The notes under the pieces were generated by a model. The model did no database searches and was not told the DNA's origin. It saw only the letters and a program-made list of their open reading frames with translations. A DNA stretch of 64,000 nt from CAWGMT01 sp963823675 (lineage in GTDB: Bacteria > Planctomycetota > Planctomycetia > Isosphaerales > Isosphaeraceae). The position numbers were made by a program, and so were the translations under genes. Of this stretch, positions 46,975-56,448 are shown piece by piece; position 1 is the stretch's first letter; each line of letters opens with the position of its first letter. The stretch lies in the NCBI GenBank assembly GCA_963823675.1, contig CAWGMT010000010.1:501399-565398 (forward strand), written 5' to 3'.

Positions 46975-49224
46975 ATGTCCGTGATGCTAAAGTCGCCGCC
47001 AGCAACTTCACAGTCAGATATCGATCTGATTGTGCACGCCAATCATTGGGACCCATTCTCGATCCTGGGCCCTCACGAACTCCCGTCGGACAACGGCAAG
47101 TTGAAAACGTGGATCGTCCGAGTTTTTCTTCCCGAAGCGCACTCGGCCTGGTTGGTCGATCTGGCGCACGGCGAGCCGGGTGATTCTGTTCCGATGGAAA
47201 GGATTCATCAGGACGGCTTCTTTGTCGCCGTCTTTGGGGATCGCCCCGAGCGATTCCCTTACCGAATTCGCGTCAAGAATCACGAAGGTCATACCTGGGA
47301 GTTCGTCGACCCCTACTGCTTCGGGCCCACGCTCACCGACTTCGACCTTCACCTCCTGGGCGAGGGCACACATTTCCGCAACTACGAGCGGCTCGGTGCC
47401 CACATCGTGACGCACGGCGGAATTCGAGGTGTCAATTTCGCGGTCTGGGCGCCCACCGCCCAGCGCGTCAGCGTGGTCGGCGATTTCAACCACTGGGACG
47501 GCCGGCGGCATCCGATGGGCAATCGCGGGGCGACGGGAATCTGGGAGCTGTTCATTCCCGACCTGGTCCAAGGCGAGGTCTACAAGTTCGAGATCAAGAG
47601 CCGCCATGAGGGCTATCTCATTCAAAAAACCGATCCTTATGGATTCGCCGCCGAGATGCGACCCAGGACGGCATCGATCGTCTGGGACGTCACTCACTTC
47701 ACGTGGGGCGATGAGGACTGGATGGCCACACGGGCGGAGCGGCAGGCTCTCGACAAGCCGATCGCGGTGTACGAGGTCCACCTTGGCTCGTGGAAGCGAA
47801 AAATCGAACACGGCGCCGGGTTCCTCAACTACCGCGAGCTTGCCGACCAGCTCGTCGCTCATCTCGATCACACCCACTTCACTCACATCGAGTTGCTTCC
47901 GATCACGGAGCACCCCTTCGATGGAAGCTGGGGATACCAGCCGGTCGGCTACTTCGCGCCGACCTCACGCTATGGAACTCCCGATGATTTCGCCTACTTC
48001 GTCGACACCATGCACCGGCACGGCTACGGGGTGCTCCTCGACTGGGTGCCGGCCCACTTCCCGAACGACGCGCACGGACTGGGCTACTTCGATGGATCTC
48101 ACCTCTACGAGCATTCCGATCCGCGACTGGGGGAGCACCGCGACTGGGGCACGAAAATCTTCAACTACGGTCGGGCCGAGGTCCGCAACTTTTTGTTCGG
48201 CAACGCCCTTTTCTGGCTCGATCGCTACCACGTCAACGGTTTGAGGGTTAACGCCGTCGCCTCGATGCTCTATCTCGACTATTCACGCCAGCCCGGCGAG
48301 TGGCTGCCCAATGTTTTCGGCGGCAACGAGAACCTGGAGGCGATCGACTTTCTCAAGCGGCTCAATGAGCTGTGCCACCGTGAACATCCCGGCGTCATGA
48401 CCAGCGCCGAGGAATCGACAAGCTGGTCGGGCGTCTCGCGTCCGACCTATCTGGGCGGGTTGGGATTCAGTCTCAAGTGGAACATGGGGTGGATGAACGA
48501 CACGCTCCGCTACTTCTCCAAAGACCCGGTCTATCGCAAGTACGAGCATGGCTCGCTGACATTCAGCATGATTTACGCCTTCACCGAGAACTTCATTCTC
48601 CCGCTCTCGCACGACGAGGTGGTGCACGGCAAGGGCTCTTTGCTCGACAAGATGCCGGGCGACCTCTGGCAGAAAGTGGCCAATCTCAGACTGCTGTATG
48701 GGTACATGTACGGCCACCCCGGCAAGAAGCTCCTGTTCATGGGCTGCGAGTTCGCTCAATGGCGCGAATGGAACCACGACGAAAGCCTCGACTGGCACCT
48801 GCTGCAGTGGCGCGATCATCAGGGCGTCCTTCGGCTGGTCTGCGATCTGAACGCGTTTTACCGTGCGCAGCCGGCGCTCCACCAGGTCGACTTCGAGTGG
48901 CAGGGCTACGAGTGGCTCGAGTTACATGATTGGGAGAATAGCGTGATCGCGTTCATGCGACGGGCTCGGGACCCCGATGACGCGATCGTCGTTGTGTGCA
49001 ACTTCACGCCGGTCGTTCGCCACGGTTACAAGATCGGCGTGCCCTCGGGGGGCTACTACCGGGAGGTCCTCAACACCGATTCCGAAATCTACGGCGGGTC
49101 GAACGTCGGTAACGAGGGTGGTGCCTGGGGAGTGCCATCGCCCCACGCCGGCCGTCCCTTTCACCTGTCGCTCCGCCTGCCCCCCCTTGGCGTCGTCTAT
49201 CTGAAAGCGCCCTCGGGTTCTTGA
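46975..49224 (+). CDS. glgB: 1,4-alpha-glucan branching enzyme with Asn in place of the catalytic Asp
   Basis: GlgB introduces alpha-1,6 branches in glycogen. The 749-residue protein has an N-terminal CBM48-type region (HANHWDPFSILGPHELPSDN; FAVWAPTAQRVSVVGDFNHW), the GH13 barrel (AVYEVHLGSWKRK, LLPITEHPFDGSWGYQPVGY), and a C-terminal beta domain. The acid/base E479 (TSAEESTSW) and LSHDEVVHGKGSLLDKMPGD are normal. The nucleophile region reads YHVNGLRVNAVASMLYLDY: N426 aligns with Asp405 of E. coli GlgB (offset +21, identical for E479/E458), and N421 also replaces the usual Asp. As written the enzyme should be inactive, unless these are base errors. Start at ATG 46975; a lone GTG at 46939 is less likely. 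Confidence 0.9.
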   Translation: MSVMLKSPPATSQSDIDLIVHANHWDPFSILGPHELPSDNGKLKTWIVRVFLPEAHSAWLVDLAHGEPGDSVPMERIHQDGFFVAVFGDRPERFPYRIRVKNHEGHTWEFVDPYCFGPTLTDFDLHLLGEGTHFRNYERLGAHIVTHGGIRGVNFAVWAPTAQRVSVVGDFNHWDGRRHPMGNRGATGIWELFIPDLVQGEVYKFEIKSRHEGYLIQKTDPYGFAAEMRPRTASIVWDVTHFTWGDEDWMATRAERQALDKPIAVYEVHLGSWKRKIEHGAGFLNYRELADQLVAHLDHTHFTHIELLPITEHPFDGSWGYQPVGYFAPTSRYGTPDDFAYFVDTMHRHGYGVLLDWVPAHFPNDAHGLGYFDGSHLYEHSDPRLGEHRDWGTKIFNYGRAEVRNFLFGNALFWLDRYHVNGLRVNAVASMLYLDYSRQPGEWLPNVFGGNENLEAIDFLKRLNELCHREHPGVMTSAEESTSWSGVSRPTYLGGLGFSLKWNMGWMNDTLRYFSKDPVYRKYEHGSLTFSMIYAFTENFILPLSHDEVVHGKGSLLDKMPGDLWQKVANLRLLYGYMYGHPGKKLLFMGCEFAQWREWNHDESLDWHLLQWRDHQGVLRLVCDLNAFYRAQPALHQVDFEWQGYEWLELHDWENSVIAFMRRARDPDDAIVVVCNFTPVVRHGYKIGVPSGGYYREVLNTDSEIYGGSNVGNEGGAWGVPSPHAGRPFHLSLRLPPLGVVYLKAPSGS

Positions 49225-49228
49225 CCCG

Positions 49229-51434
49229 TCAGTCGTCATCCTGGCTCTCGGGAAGAGTGACCGATCGCTCCGCGACATTTCGGGGACGGACGGCGGACGA
49301 CGGCGGCGCGGCCGGCGCCGGCGTTTTCGGGGCCTGGGGAACCAGCTCGTCGATGGCAACGTTCCACGTGACATGGCCGATCGCCACAACGGCGGTCTTC
49401 TTGCGCGGATCGATCTTGACCACGCGCCCGGGACGATCGTACCCCAGCCGAGGGACGACGACCTTGTCGCCGGGCTCGAGGCGGGCTCGGGCGACGGCGA
49501 TGGTATCGGTCCGCTCGGTGTCGCGTTGCAACTGCTCCAGCCGCTCGGTCAGCGCCTCCCTCGTGCGCTCCGCTTCCGCCTGAGCCAGAACTGCGGACTG
49601 GCGCGCCTCCTCGGCTTCCTTGCGAAGCTTCTGGGTCATTTCCCACTCGGGGACGCCGCCGCTCCGGCGGTCGAGAAGGTAGGACTCGGCACGGGCGATA
49701 ACGCGCTCGGAGAGGCACAGGTGGCGCGGCGATCTTGAGCGCATTCGATTCGCCGATGTCGCCGATCTTCAAGCGATACCTGGGTAAGAGCGTTCGCTCG
49801 TCGAACTCGACCGCCGCATTCTCTGCACCCGGATTGGAAAGGGCGTAGGTCTTGAGATCGCCGATGTGCGTCGTCACGATCGAGCGGCTGCCGATCGCGT
49901 CGAGCTCGTCGAGGATCGCCCGCCCGAGTGCGGCCCCGTCGGCCGGGTCTGTACCCGCGCCCAATTCGTCGAGCAGCACGAGCGAGCGCGCAGTCGCCTT
50001 GTTCAGGATCTCGGCGATTCGCCGCACGTGAGACGAAAAGGTCGAGAGCGACTGCTCCAGGCTCTGCTCGTCGCCGATATCGGCTAGCACGTCGTCGAAA
50101 ACCGGGAACTGGCAACCCTCAAGGGCGGGAACGTGCATGCCCGCCTGAGCCATCGCCGCGAGCAGACCGACTGTTTTGAGGGCCACCGTCTTGCCACCCG
50201 TATTGGGACCGGTCACGACCAGAATGTGGAAGCGCACACCCAGGTTCACGTCGATCGGTACGACCGTTCTCGCCGCAGCGGCCAGTGATTCCTGCCGGAG
50301 GCCCTCCTCGCGGCCGCCCCCACCTTCGGCCGGTTCATTCCCGGCTGGTCCACTTTCCGCATTCCGCTCTGTCGCCCCTGTGCGATCGGCTGTTTCGCTG
50401 GTGGCACCCTCCTCTGGGGCAGGACTCGCTCTTTGGGGCTTGCCAACAGCGACGGCCACGTCGGCCACCGCCACTCTCACGAGCGCCGGATCGCCCCGAA
50501 ATAACGCCTCGAGCAGAGGATGTCTGGCTCCGCGGAGCACCAGTCTCCCCTGGTCATTGAGCTGAGGCGGCGTCATGCGGTAATCCACGCTGAGCCGGGC
50601 CTTGGCAAACACCAGATCCAGCTCGGCCATCGTTTCAAGCGTGGCAAGCAAGCTCTCCGAGACCAGGCCAACCTGCGCGCTGAGCCAGCGCAAGATTCTC
50701 CTGATCTCCTTGTGTTCGCGCGCGGAGAAATGACAACTGGGCGGAATGCTCGCCGATGGCCGTCGGCTCGACGTAGACCGTCTCGTTGCTCGCACTCGTC
50801 CGATGGACCGATCCGGATATCTCACCCCGATGGTCCTTGGTCACCGGCAAGACATAATGGTGGCCGACCATCGTGAAATTTGGAAAACGGAGAATTCTAC
50901 GCACATCCGGCGACCGGAGCATCTGCCGCAGCGTCTCCTGGATTCGCGCCTCGACCTGGGCGATCTCTCGCCGCAAGGCAGAAAGCCGGCGACTCGCGGT
51001 ATCCAGCACCTTGCCGCGGGAATCGAGGCAACCCTCGATGGCCAGCGCGAGGCCGGAAAACTCTCCGATGCCAGGACGCAGGCCGCCAAGCCGAGGAAAC
51101 TGGTCGTCGATCCGGGAAATCCACCGCTCGACGTTGCCGATTGCGCAGGGTCTCGACGGTTTCAGCCAGGTCCTCGGGCTCGAGTATCGCGCCCACCTCG
51201 GCTCGACGCACGTGATGGCGAATATCGTGCAACCCACCCAACGGGGGCCTCAAGCCCGACCCAGAGCGCCTCGACCATCTCGGATGTCAGCGCCAGGCGA
51301 TGGTGGATCTCGCCCGGAACAATGCTGGGCTCGATACGAAGCGCCGCCATCCTGCCGAGCGAACAGGCCGCCCGCGCGGCGACCAAGGCGCGAATCTTGG
51401 CAAACTCCAGAATCTCCAGCGTGTGCGTGTCCAT
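49229..51434 (-). CDS. mutS2: MutS2-type ATPase lacking the Smr domain, four frameshifts
   Basis: Reconstructed as ~735 residues. The N-terminus (MDTHTLEILEFAKIRALVAA) and core/clamp (VLDTASRRLSALRREIAQVE; NETVYVEPTAIGEHSAQLS) are those of MutS2. The ATPase domain has Walker A in VVTGPNTGGKTVALKTVG, STFSSHVRRIAEIL and Walker B/signature in LVLLDELGAGTDPADGAALG, with THIGDLKTYAL. After the coiled coil (LSERVIARAESYLL, then AEAERTREALTERLEQL) it ends with a KOW-like segment (LEPGDKVVVPRLGYDRPGRV) and a Pro/Ala tail; the usual C-terminal Smr nuclease domain is absent. Frame changes are needed near 51245, 51145, 50730 and 49735. MutS2 rescues collided ribosomes or suppresses recombination, depending on species. 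Confidence 0.85.
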
Positions 51435-51654
51435 GGTCCCTCACGACCGGCGAACCGCCCAGTGCGACCTGACCGAAGACCGGCGCCAGACCCCGTTCTT
51501 GACCGACACGAAACCCGCGCTGGCGGTTCACACGGCTATGACTTCATTATCACCACGTCGAAGCCCGCCGGACCATGGTGTCGCAGGCATGGGACCCTCA
51601 GGATCGACAACCGGCAGGTATGCGGCCCCGCGGGCAAGATGGTCCCAGTACCCC

Positions 51655-52404
51655 TCAGGAACGGGGACCGCGACTGGATTGAGGAGCAGAAGTCGAGATC
51701 GAGTAGCTCTTGTCGTCGCCGGTTGTCGCGCCCGGAAGGGTGGGCTGGAGCTCGCGGCGCCAGGCCGCCTGTTCGGTGCCGAAGTCCTTGCGGGTAATCT
51801 TGCGTAGGGAATTCAAGCACTCGAGTCGAATCGCAGGATCGTCGTGCTCCATTCCGTCGAGAAGAACCTGGATGATGCGGGGGTCCTGGGCTTTCAAGGA
51901 ACCCAGGCCTTCGATCGCGGCGATCCGGCAATCCTCAAGCGTGTTGACCGTCATGATTCTGGCGAGGATTGTGGCATCTTCGGGCTTGCCGACTTTGCCA
52001 AGAGCGCGGCACCCCTCCAGGCGGATGATCGCTTCAGAATCGTTCGCAGCCTTGATCGCAACCGGGCGGGCGCGACCGTCACCGAGGTTCCCCAGGCTGC
52101 GAACGATGATAGCCCGGATGGCAACCGGCTCTCGACCTTCGGCGTACTTGGCGGAGAGCGTCTCGATCGCCTCGGCCAAATGCTTATCGTCGTCGTAGAT
52201 CGACGGCAGCCCGAGCTTGGCGTAGGCAATGTAGCGGATGTTGGGGTCGGAATTGGTGCGAACTTGCCGCAGGAAACTTGCCGAGGTCGTCCCGATGTAG
52301 GTGGAACAGCCCCCTATCGCCACGAAGACAACGATCGAGTGGAACAAGGCCAGCCCCGTGCGCCGTGGATTTCGAAATGAGGATCCATCCATGGCCGTCG
52401 ACAT
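51655..52404 (-). CDS. HEAT-repeat lipoprotein
   Basis: About 249 residues. After a short basic lead there is a hydrophobic segment with a lipobox-like cysteine (ALFHSIVVFVAIGGCSTYIG), so the protein is probably a lipid-anchored exported protein. Residues ~60-215 consist of HEAT-like helical repeats: AIIVRSLGNLGDGRARPVAI, EGCRALGKVGKPEDATIL, AAIEGLGSLKAQDPRIIQVL and LECLNSLRKITRKDFGTEQA. These repeats usually bind partner proteins. The start could also be 52416 or 52392. It lies ~220 bp upstream of mutS2 on the same strand, with no evident functional link. Confidence 0.78.
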   Translation of the reverse strand: MSTAMDGSSFRNPRRTGLALFHSIVVFVAIGGCSTYIGTTSASFLRQVRTNSDPNIRYIAYAKLGLPSIYDDDKHLAEAIETLSAKYAEGREPVAIRAIIVRSLGNLGDGRARPVAIKAANDSEAIIRLEGCRALGKVGKPEDATILARIMTVNTLEDCRIAAIEGLGSLKAQDPRIIQVLLDGMEHDDPAIRLECLNSLRKITRKDFGTEQAAWRRELQPTLPGATTGDDKSYSISTSAPQSSRGPRS

Positions 52405-52737
52405 TTCCTGCACCAAAAGAGATAGGCTCGCTGCCGCTCCCGCGGCCAGTTCCTGCCCCGAAGGCAGCGCGGACGACGATGCGGCTCGCGCAGCGACGAA
52501 TTGACCGGCGATCGCCTTACCGAAATGAGCCCGTGTGAAGAGCCGTCAGGGCGCGGCGGCATGTTAACCGGAACCGCGCCAGCCGCCAAGGCCAGCTCAA
52601 TCGAGTGGGCCAATGCGGCGATATCGGGCCTCGGGCCGTCGCGCTCGGGTGCCGACCCCAACCGCTGTGAACGGGAACATAACGCTTGAACTACCTGCGA
52701 TCGCCACCACCCAGGACAAGCACTGCCGTTTGCAACG
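52405..52737. other. Intergenic stretch, nothing recognised
   Basis: The ~330 bp between the HEAT-repeat lipoprotein and the histone-like gene hold no supported gene or RNA. The promoter of the lipoprotein gene should be here. Confidence 0.4.
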
Positions 52738-53220
52738 TCAAGACGTGGGTGGTGCCGACGCTGGTGCTGCCGGTGCCGACGCTGGTGCGGGTGCAGGTGC
52801 GGGTACCGCCGATACGGATTCGACGGCCGGGGCCGGGGCCGGTGCAGCAGCCGTGGGAATGTACTTCTCCCCAAGCTTGGTCACCATATAGCGGAACAAC
52901 CCGCCCTCCTTCTTCCCCGTCTTGACCAGCCTCTTCGCTAGAAGCGAGGCCAGCGCCTTGGCCTCGGCCTTGTTGCCGAGGTAACCCGGGCTCGGGGTTT
53001 GCGAGACCGTCGAGAGAAGCTTCTGCTGGGCGTCGGTCAACTTGACCGGAGAAGCCTTCTTGACCACCTTCTTCGCCGCCGCGGCTTTGACCCTCGGCTT
53101 CACTTTCGCGACCGAAGCTTTCTTGACAGCTTTCTTCGGGGCTGCTTTCTTGACCGCCGACTTGGGCTTGGTCTTTGGCGTGCTGCTCTTCTTGGATTTG
53201 GTACCTTTCTTCACCGCCAT
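52738..53220 (-). CDS. Lys/Ala/Pro-rich histone H1-like protein
   Basis: A 160-residue protein. Residues 1-65 are a basic tail built of repeated KK/AK/PK pairs (MAVKKGTKSKKSSTPKTKPK ... AAPKKAVKKASVAKVKPRVK), like eukaryotic H1 tails and bacterial HctB/AlgP-type proteins. Residues ~70-125 form a small helical domain (LTDAQQKLLSTVSQ, AEAKALASLLAKRLVKTG, GGLFRYMVTKLGEKY) that looks like a winged-helix-type DNA-binding unit. The last ~35 residues are an Ala/Pro repeat encoded by near-tandem ggtgcc/ggtgcg units. It likely binds DNA non-specifically and helps compact the nucleoid. Start at ATG 53220; the frame upstream is not protein-like. Divergent from ruvA. Confidence 0.78.
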   Translation of the reverse strand: MAVKKGTKSKKSSTPKTKPKSAVKKAAPKKAVKKASVAKVKPRVKAAAAKKVVKKASPVKLTDAQQKLLSTVSQTPSPGYLGNKAEAKALASLLAKRLVKTGKKEGGLFRYMVTKLGEKYIPTAAAPAPAPAVESVSAVPAPAPAPASAPAAPASAPPTS

Positions 53221-53432
53221 CGCTCTGACCTCGTTCCAAGACATGATCGCCTGAGTCCGACCGGCATGAAAAGACCGGTCCCTGCGCCAATTCATACCAA
53301 ATCTTTTAACTTTTGGAAGACGAACTTCCAAAGATTGACTCACCTTGTCTTGCGGGACGAATTGCGGCAGAATCTCTGAACAAAGTAACACACGCGTTCC
53401 AGGGGTATCTTGCGGAAAGGCTGGGCAACTTA

Positions 53433-54080
53433 GTGCTCACGAAGGTTCGCGGCGTTCTCAAGTCGGTGTCCGACGAGTCGGTCACGCTCTTGATCGAGCC
53501 GTTCGAGCTCGAAGTTCTGATTTCCGAGCACACCCGCCGGCTTGTCCAGTCCAGGGTCGGCGAGCCGGTCGCGTTCCACACCTTGTTTTATCTCGAGGGC
53601 GGTGCGATGGTCGCCCGGCTGGTCCCGCGCTTGGTCGGGTTCCTCTCGGCGCTGGATCGCGAGTTCTTCGATATCTTCTGTTCGGTCGACGGCGTGGGCG
53701 CCCGCAAGGCACTGAGAGCCATGGCAAGGCCGGTTAAGGACCTGGCCCGGATCATTCAGGATCAGGACATCAAATTGCTCTCGACCTTCCCGGGAATCGG
53801 CGAGGCGACCGCCGAGCGGATCGTCGCGAAGCTGCGGCGCAAGGTGGGTAAGTTTGCACTCATCGTCAGTGTCGAGGATTCCGGCGGCTCGGCAGCAGGC
53901 ACTAACGGCGAGCCCGAGAGCGCCGCGCCCGACATCATCCGGGATACCTATGCGGCCCTGCTGTCGGTTGGACATACCGAGGGCCAGGCGAGACAGGCAA
54001 TCGACCGCGTCTTGTCCGCCAAGAAGAAATTCAAGAGCGTGGCCGATATGATCGAAGCGATCTACGAGCAGAGCAAGTAG
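53433..54080 (+). CDS. ruvA: Holliday junction branch migration protein RuvA
   Basis: RuvA binds four-way DNA junctions and loads RuvB. From the GTG at 53433 the protein is 215 residues (VLTKVRGVLKSVSDESVTLL), matching the family N-terminus (OB fold). The helix-hairpin-helix motifs are visible in FSVDGVGARKALRAM-type sequence (CSVDGVGARKALRAMA) and FPGIGEATAERIVAKLRRKV. The C-terminal RuvB-binding domain is in DTYAALLSVGHTEGQARQAI. The longer open frame from 53313 lacks conservation. It lies 7 bp upstream of ruvB, as in most bacteria; ruvC is not here. Confidence 0.92.
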   Translation: MLTKVRGVLKSVSDESVTLLIEPFELEVLISEHTRRLVQSRVGEPVAFHTLFYLEGGAMVARLVPRLVGFLSALDREFFDIFCSVDGVGARKALRAMARPVKDLARIIQDQDIKLLSTFPGIGEATAERIVAKLRRKVGKFALIVSVEDSGGSAAGTNGEPESAAPDIIRDTYAALLSVGHTEGQARQAIDRVLSAKKKFKSVADMIEAIYEQSK

Positions 54081-54087
54081 GCAAACC

Positions 54088-55191
54088 ATGCGAGAACCTA
54101 CCATCAAAGGGGGACACGCCGAAGTCGAAGGGCGAGGCAGGCGCCGTGTGGACGCGGACAGCTCGTCCCCCCTGCCCCGGAGCCTCGATCCCGTCGAAGA
54201 GAAGCTTCGCCCTCAGCAGTTGTCGGAAATCATCGGCCAGCGGGCCGTCGCCCAGCGGCTGACGATCAGCCTGGACGCGGCCAGAAAACGGGGTGAACCG
54301 TTGCCCCATATGCTCTTCGATGGGCCGCCCGGCCTCGGCAAGACGACATTTGCCACCGTCTTGCACAACGAGCTTGGCGTCGAGCTGAGCATCACGAGCG
54401 GGGCCGCCCTCGACAAGAAGATGGACGTCATGCCCTTCCTGACCAACGCCACGGAAGGCTCGATTCTCTTCATCGACGAAATTCACAGGCTGCCAAGCGC
54501 CGTCGAGGAGTTCATTTACCCCGTCATGGAAGACTTCCGCGTTGACGTCGTACTCGGCGAGGGAATGTCGGCTCGCACCATCAACCTCCCACTCAAGAAA
54601 TTCACGATCATCGGTGCCACGACCCGCAGCGGCATGCTCTCCGGTCCGCTCCGAGAACGCTTTGCCATCCACGAGCACCTCGAGTTCTACGACCAAGAGG
54701 ACCTGGCCAAGATCATCACGATCAATGCCGTCAAGCTGCGGTCGACGATCGCGCCCGAGGCAGCCTGGGAGCTTGCCGCGCGCAGCCGCGGTACTCCGCG
54801 CATCGCCAATTCCCGCCTACGCTGGGCTCGCGACTACGCCCTGGCCCGGGCCGACGGGCACATCACCCTGGCCGTCGCGCGCGACGCCCTCGACATGCAG
54901 GAAATCGACTCCGAAGGGCTCGACAAGCAAGATCGCCGCTACCTCGAGACCCTGATTCGGGTCTTTGGCGGCGGGCCCACCGGCGTCGAGGCCCTGGCGG
55001 CGACAATGAACGTCTCGCTCGATACGCTCAAGGATGAAGTCGAGCCTTACCTCCTGCGCCGCGAGTACGTGGTCCGCTCACCGCGCGGGCGCCAGGTGAC
55101 GCCCGCAGCGCATGCCCACCTCGGCCTCCCGGCGCCACCGCCTCGGCCGGATTTTCCCGCACTCGATCAGCAACGGCGTTTGTTCGACTGA
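54088..55191 (+). CDS. ruvB: Holliday junction DNA helicase RuvB
   Basis: The AAA+ motor of branch migration, 367 residues. Seen are LRPQQLSEIIGQRAVAQRL, Walker A in LFDGPPGLGKTTFATVL, Walker B in SILFIDEIHRLPSAVEEFIY, sensor 1 in TIIGATTRSGMLSGPLRERF, and the arginine-finger region in SRGTPRIANSRLRWARDYAL. The C-terminal winged helix is RREYVVRSPRGRQVTPAAHA. The first ~35 residues are a variable charged extension. It forms an operon with ruvA. Confidence 0.95.
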   Translation: MREPTIKGGHAEVEGRGRRRVDADSSSPLPRSLDPVEEKLRPQQLSEIIGQRAVAQRLTISLDAARKRGEPLPHMLFDGPPGLGKTTFATVLHNELGVELSITSGAALDKKMDVMPFLTNATEGSILFIDEIHRLPSAVEEFIYPVMEDFRVDVVLGEGMSARTINLPLKKFTIIGATTRSGMLSGPLRERFAIHEHLEFYDQEDLAKIITINAVKLRSTIAPEAAWELAARSRGTPRIANSRLRWARDYALARADGHITLAVARDALDMQEIDSEGLDKQDRRYLETLIRVFGGGPTGVEALAATMNVSLDTLKDEVEPYLLRREYVVRSPRGRQVTPAAHAHLGLPAPPPRPDFPALDQQRRLFD

Positions 55192-55248
55192 GGAACTGCA
55201 CGAAAATAAATTGCCGGACACGTTGACGTTCGCTGTGCAACGGAACGT

Positions 55249-55267
55249 CCTTTCGCGGAGCGAAAGG
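55249..55267. repeat. Dispersed palindrome CCTTTCGC-gga-GCGAAAGG, copy 1
   Basis: A perfect 8-bp stem with a 3-base loop lies downstream of ruvB. Nearly the same palindrome recurs at 58564-58581. Such short hairpins are scattered between genes in planctomycete genomes and may be terminators or dispersed repeat debris. Confidence 0.6.
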
Positions 55268-55346
55268 CGACACTCATTTTGGCGCGGCGCCGAGTCGGCA
55301 GCCCATTCCAGGATGACTTGCGGAGACGAACGTAATCCCCATTTGA

Positions 55347-56368
55347 TCACTCCGCGTGACCGATGGGCCTGGTGGCCCTCAGCATCCGATCGCGAATCGC
55401 CTGCCAATCGGGCCGATCCGGCGGCATCACGACCAGGATCGACTCCGCGCCGAGCGAGTCGCACTCATGCAGGACGTCATAGAGCGATCCCGCGGCCGTA
55501 TCGGGCGTCTCCAGGTGAAAGAGCCGGCGAGGGAGAATTCCGGCCAGTTCACGCGGCTCACCCAGCAGGATGACGGCGACGTTTTCGGACATCCGGCCCG
55601 GTAACAGCTCGCGGCGCTCGACGCGGAACGCCGGCGTCCTTGGCGCGTAATGGACCGGCATCTGCCCAGGGCTCGCTGGCCGTTCGGGTCGTTCGCTCAA
55701 CTCGCACGCCCGGACATGGTCGCCAGAAAGCGCGGCTTCGATCTCCACCCGGCCAATCGGGCCGGGACGAAGCACTCGCGGCGGCGAGGTCGTGAGGTCA
55801 AGGACCGTCGATTCCAGCCCGATCCTGGTGGGCCCGCTGTCCAGAATCAGATCGACTCGTCCCGTGAGATCGGCCAGAACATGCTCCGCGCGTGTCGACG
55901 TGATCCGATTCGCCAGGTTGGCGCTGGGCGCCGCGATCGGCTTGCCCAGCCGCTCGATCAGCCCCTGGACGACCTTCCCGGATGGGCGCGAACGGCGACT
56001 GTTTCTCGTCCTGCCGTGACCAGGTTGGGAATGACCTCGGACCGGTACAGCACCAGCGAGAGTGGGCCCGGCCAGAACCGGCTGGCCAGAACCTGCGCTG
56101 CGTCGGGCCATATCGCCGTGCATTCGCGGGCCTCTTCGATTCCCCCGACGTGTACGATCAGCGGGTTCACTGCGGGCCGTCCCTTGGCGGCGAAGATCCG
56201 CGCGACCGAATCAGGGTCGGTCGCGACGGCGCCCAGACCGTAAACCGTCTCGGTTGCGAAAGCGACCAATCCCCCGCGCAGCATGACAGTGGCCGCCTGA
56301 TCCAGGATGTCGGGATCGGGGCCGTCGGGATTGACGATGACGATGCGCGTGGTGGACTGGCCCGACAC
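55347..56368 (-). CDS. Threonylcarbamoyl-AMP synthase, Sua5 type, one frameshift
   Basis: The enzyme makes threonylcarbamoyl-AMP for the t6A modification of tRNAs. The N-terminal YrdC domain shows ILDQAATVMLRGGLVAFATE, TVYGLGAVATDPDSVARIFA, KGRPAVNPLIVHVGG, FWPGPLSLVL and then KPIAAPSANLANRITSTRAE, LDSGPTRIGLESTVLDLT and RPGPIGRVEIE. A C-terminal ~115 residues (from PGQMPVHYAPRTPAFRVE) is the Sua5 Rossmann-like domain, so this is the long form (~340 residues) rather than short TsaC. The frame must shift by -1 near 55985, where HPG should run into KVVQGLIERLGKP. Confidence 0.88.
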
Positions 56369-56448
56369 GTGCGATCCGCCTTGTTCCGCTGAATTTCGCT
56401 GATGACGCGAGCGCGGGCCGCGGCTGGGCCCTGCCCGCGATGGTCACT

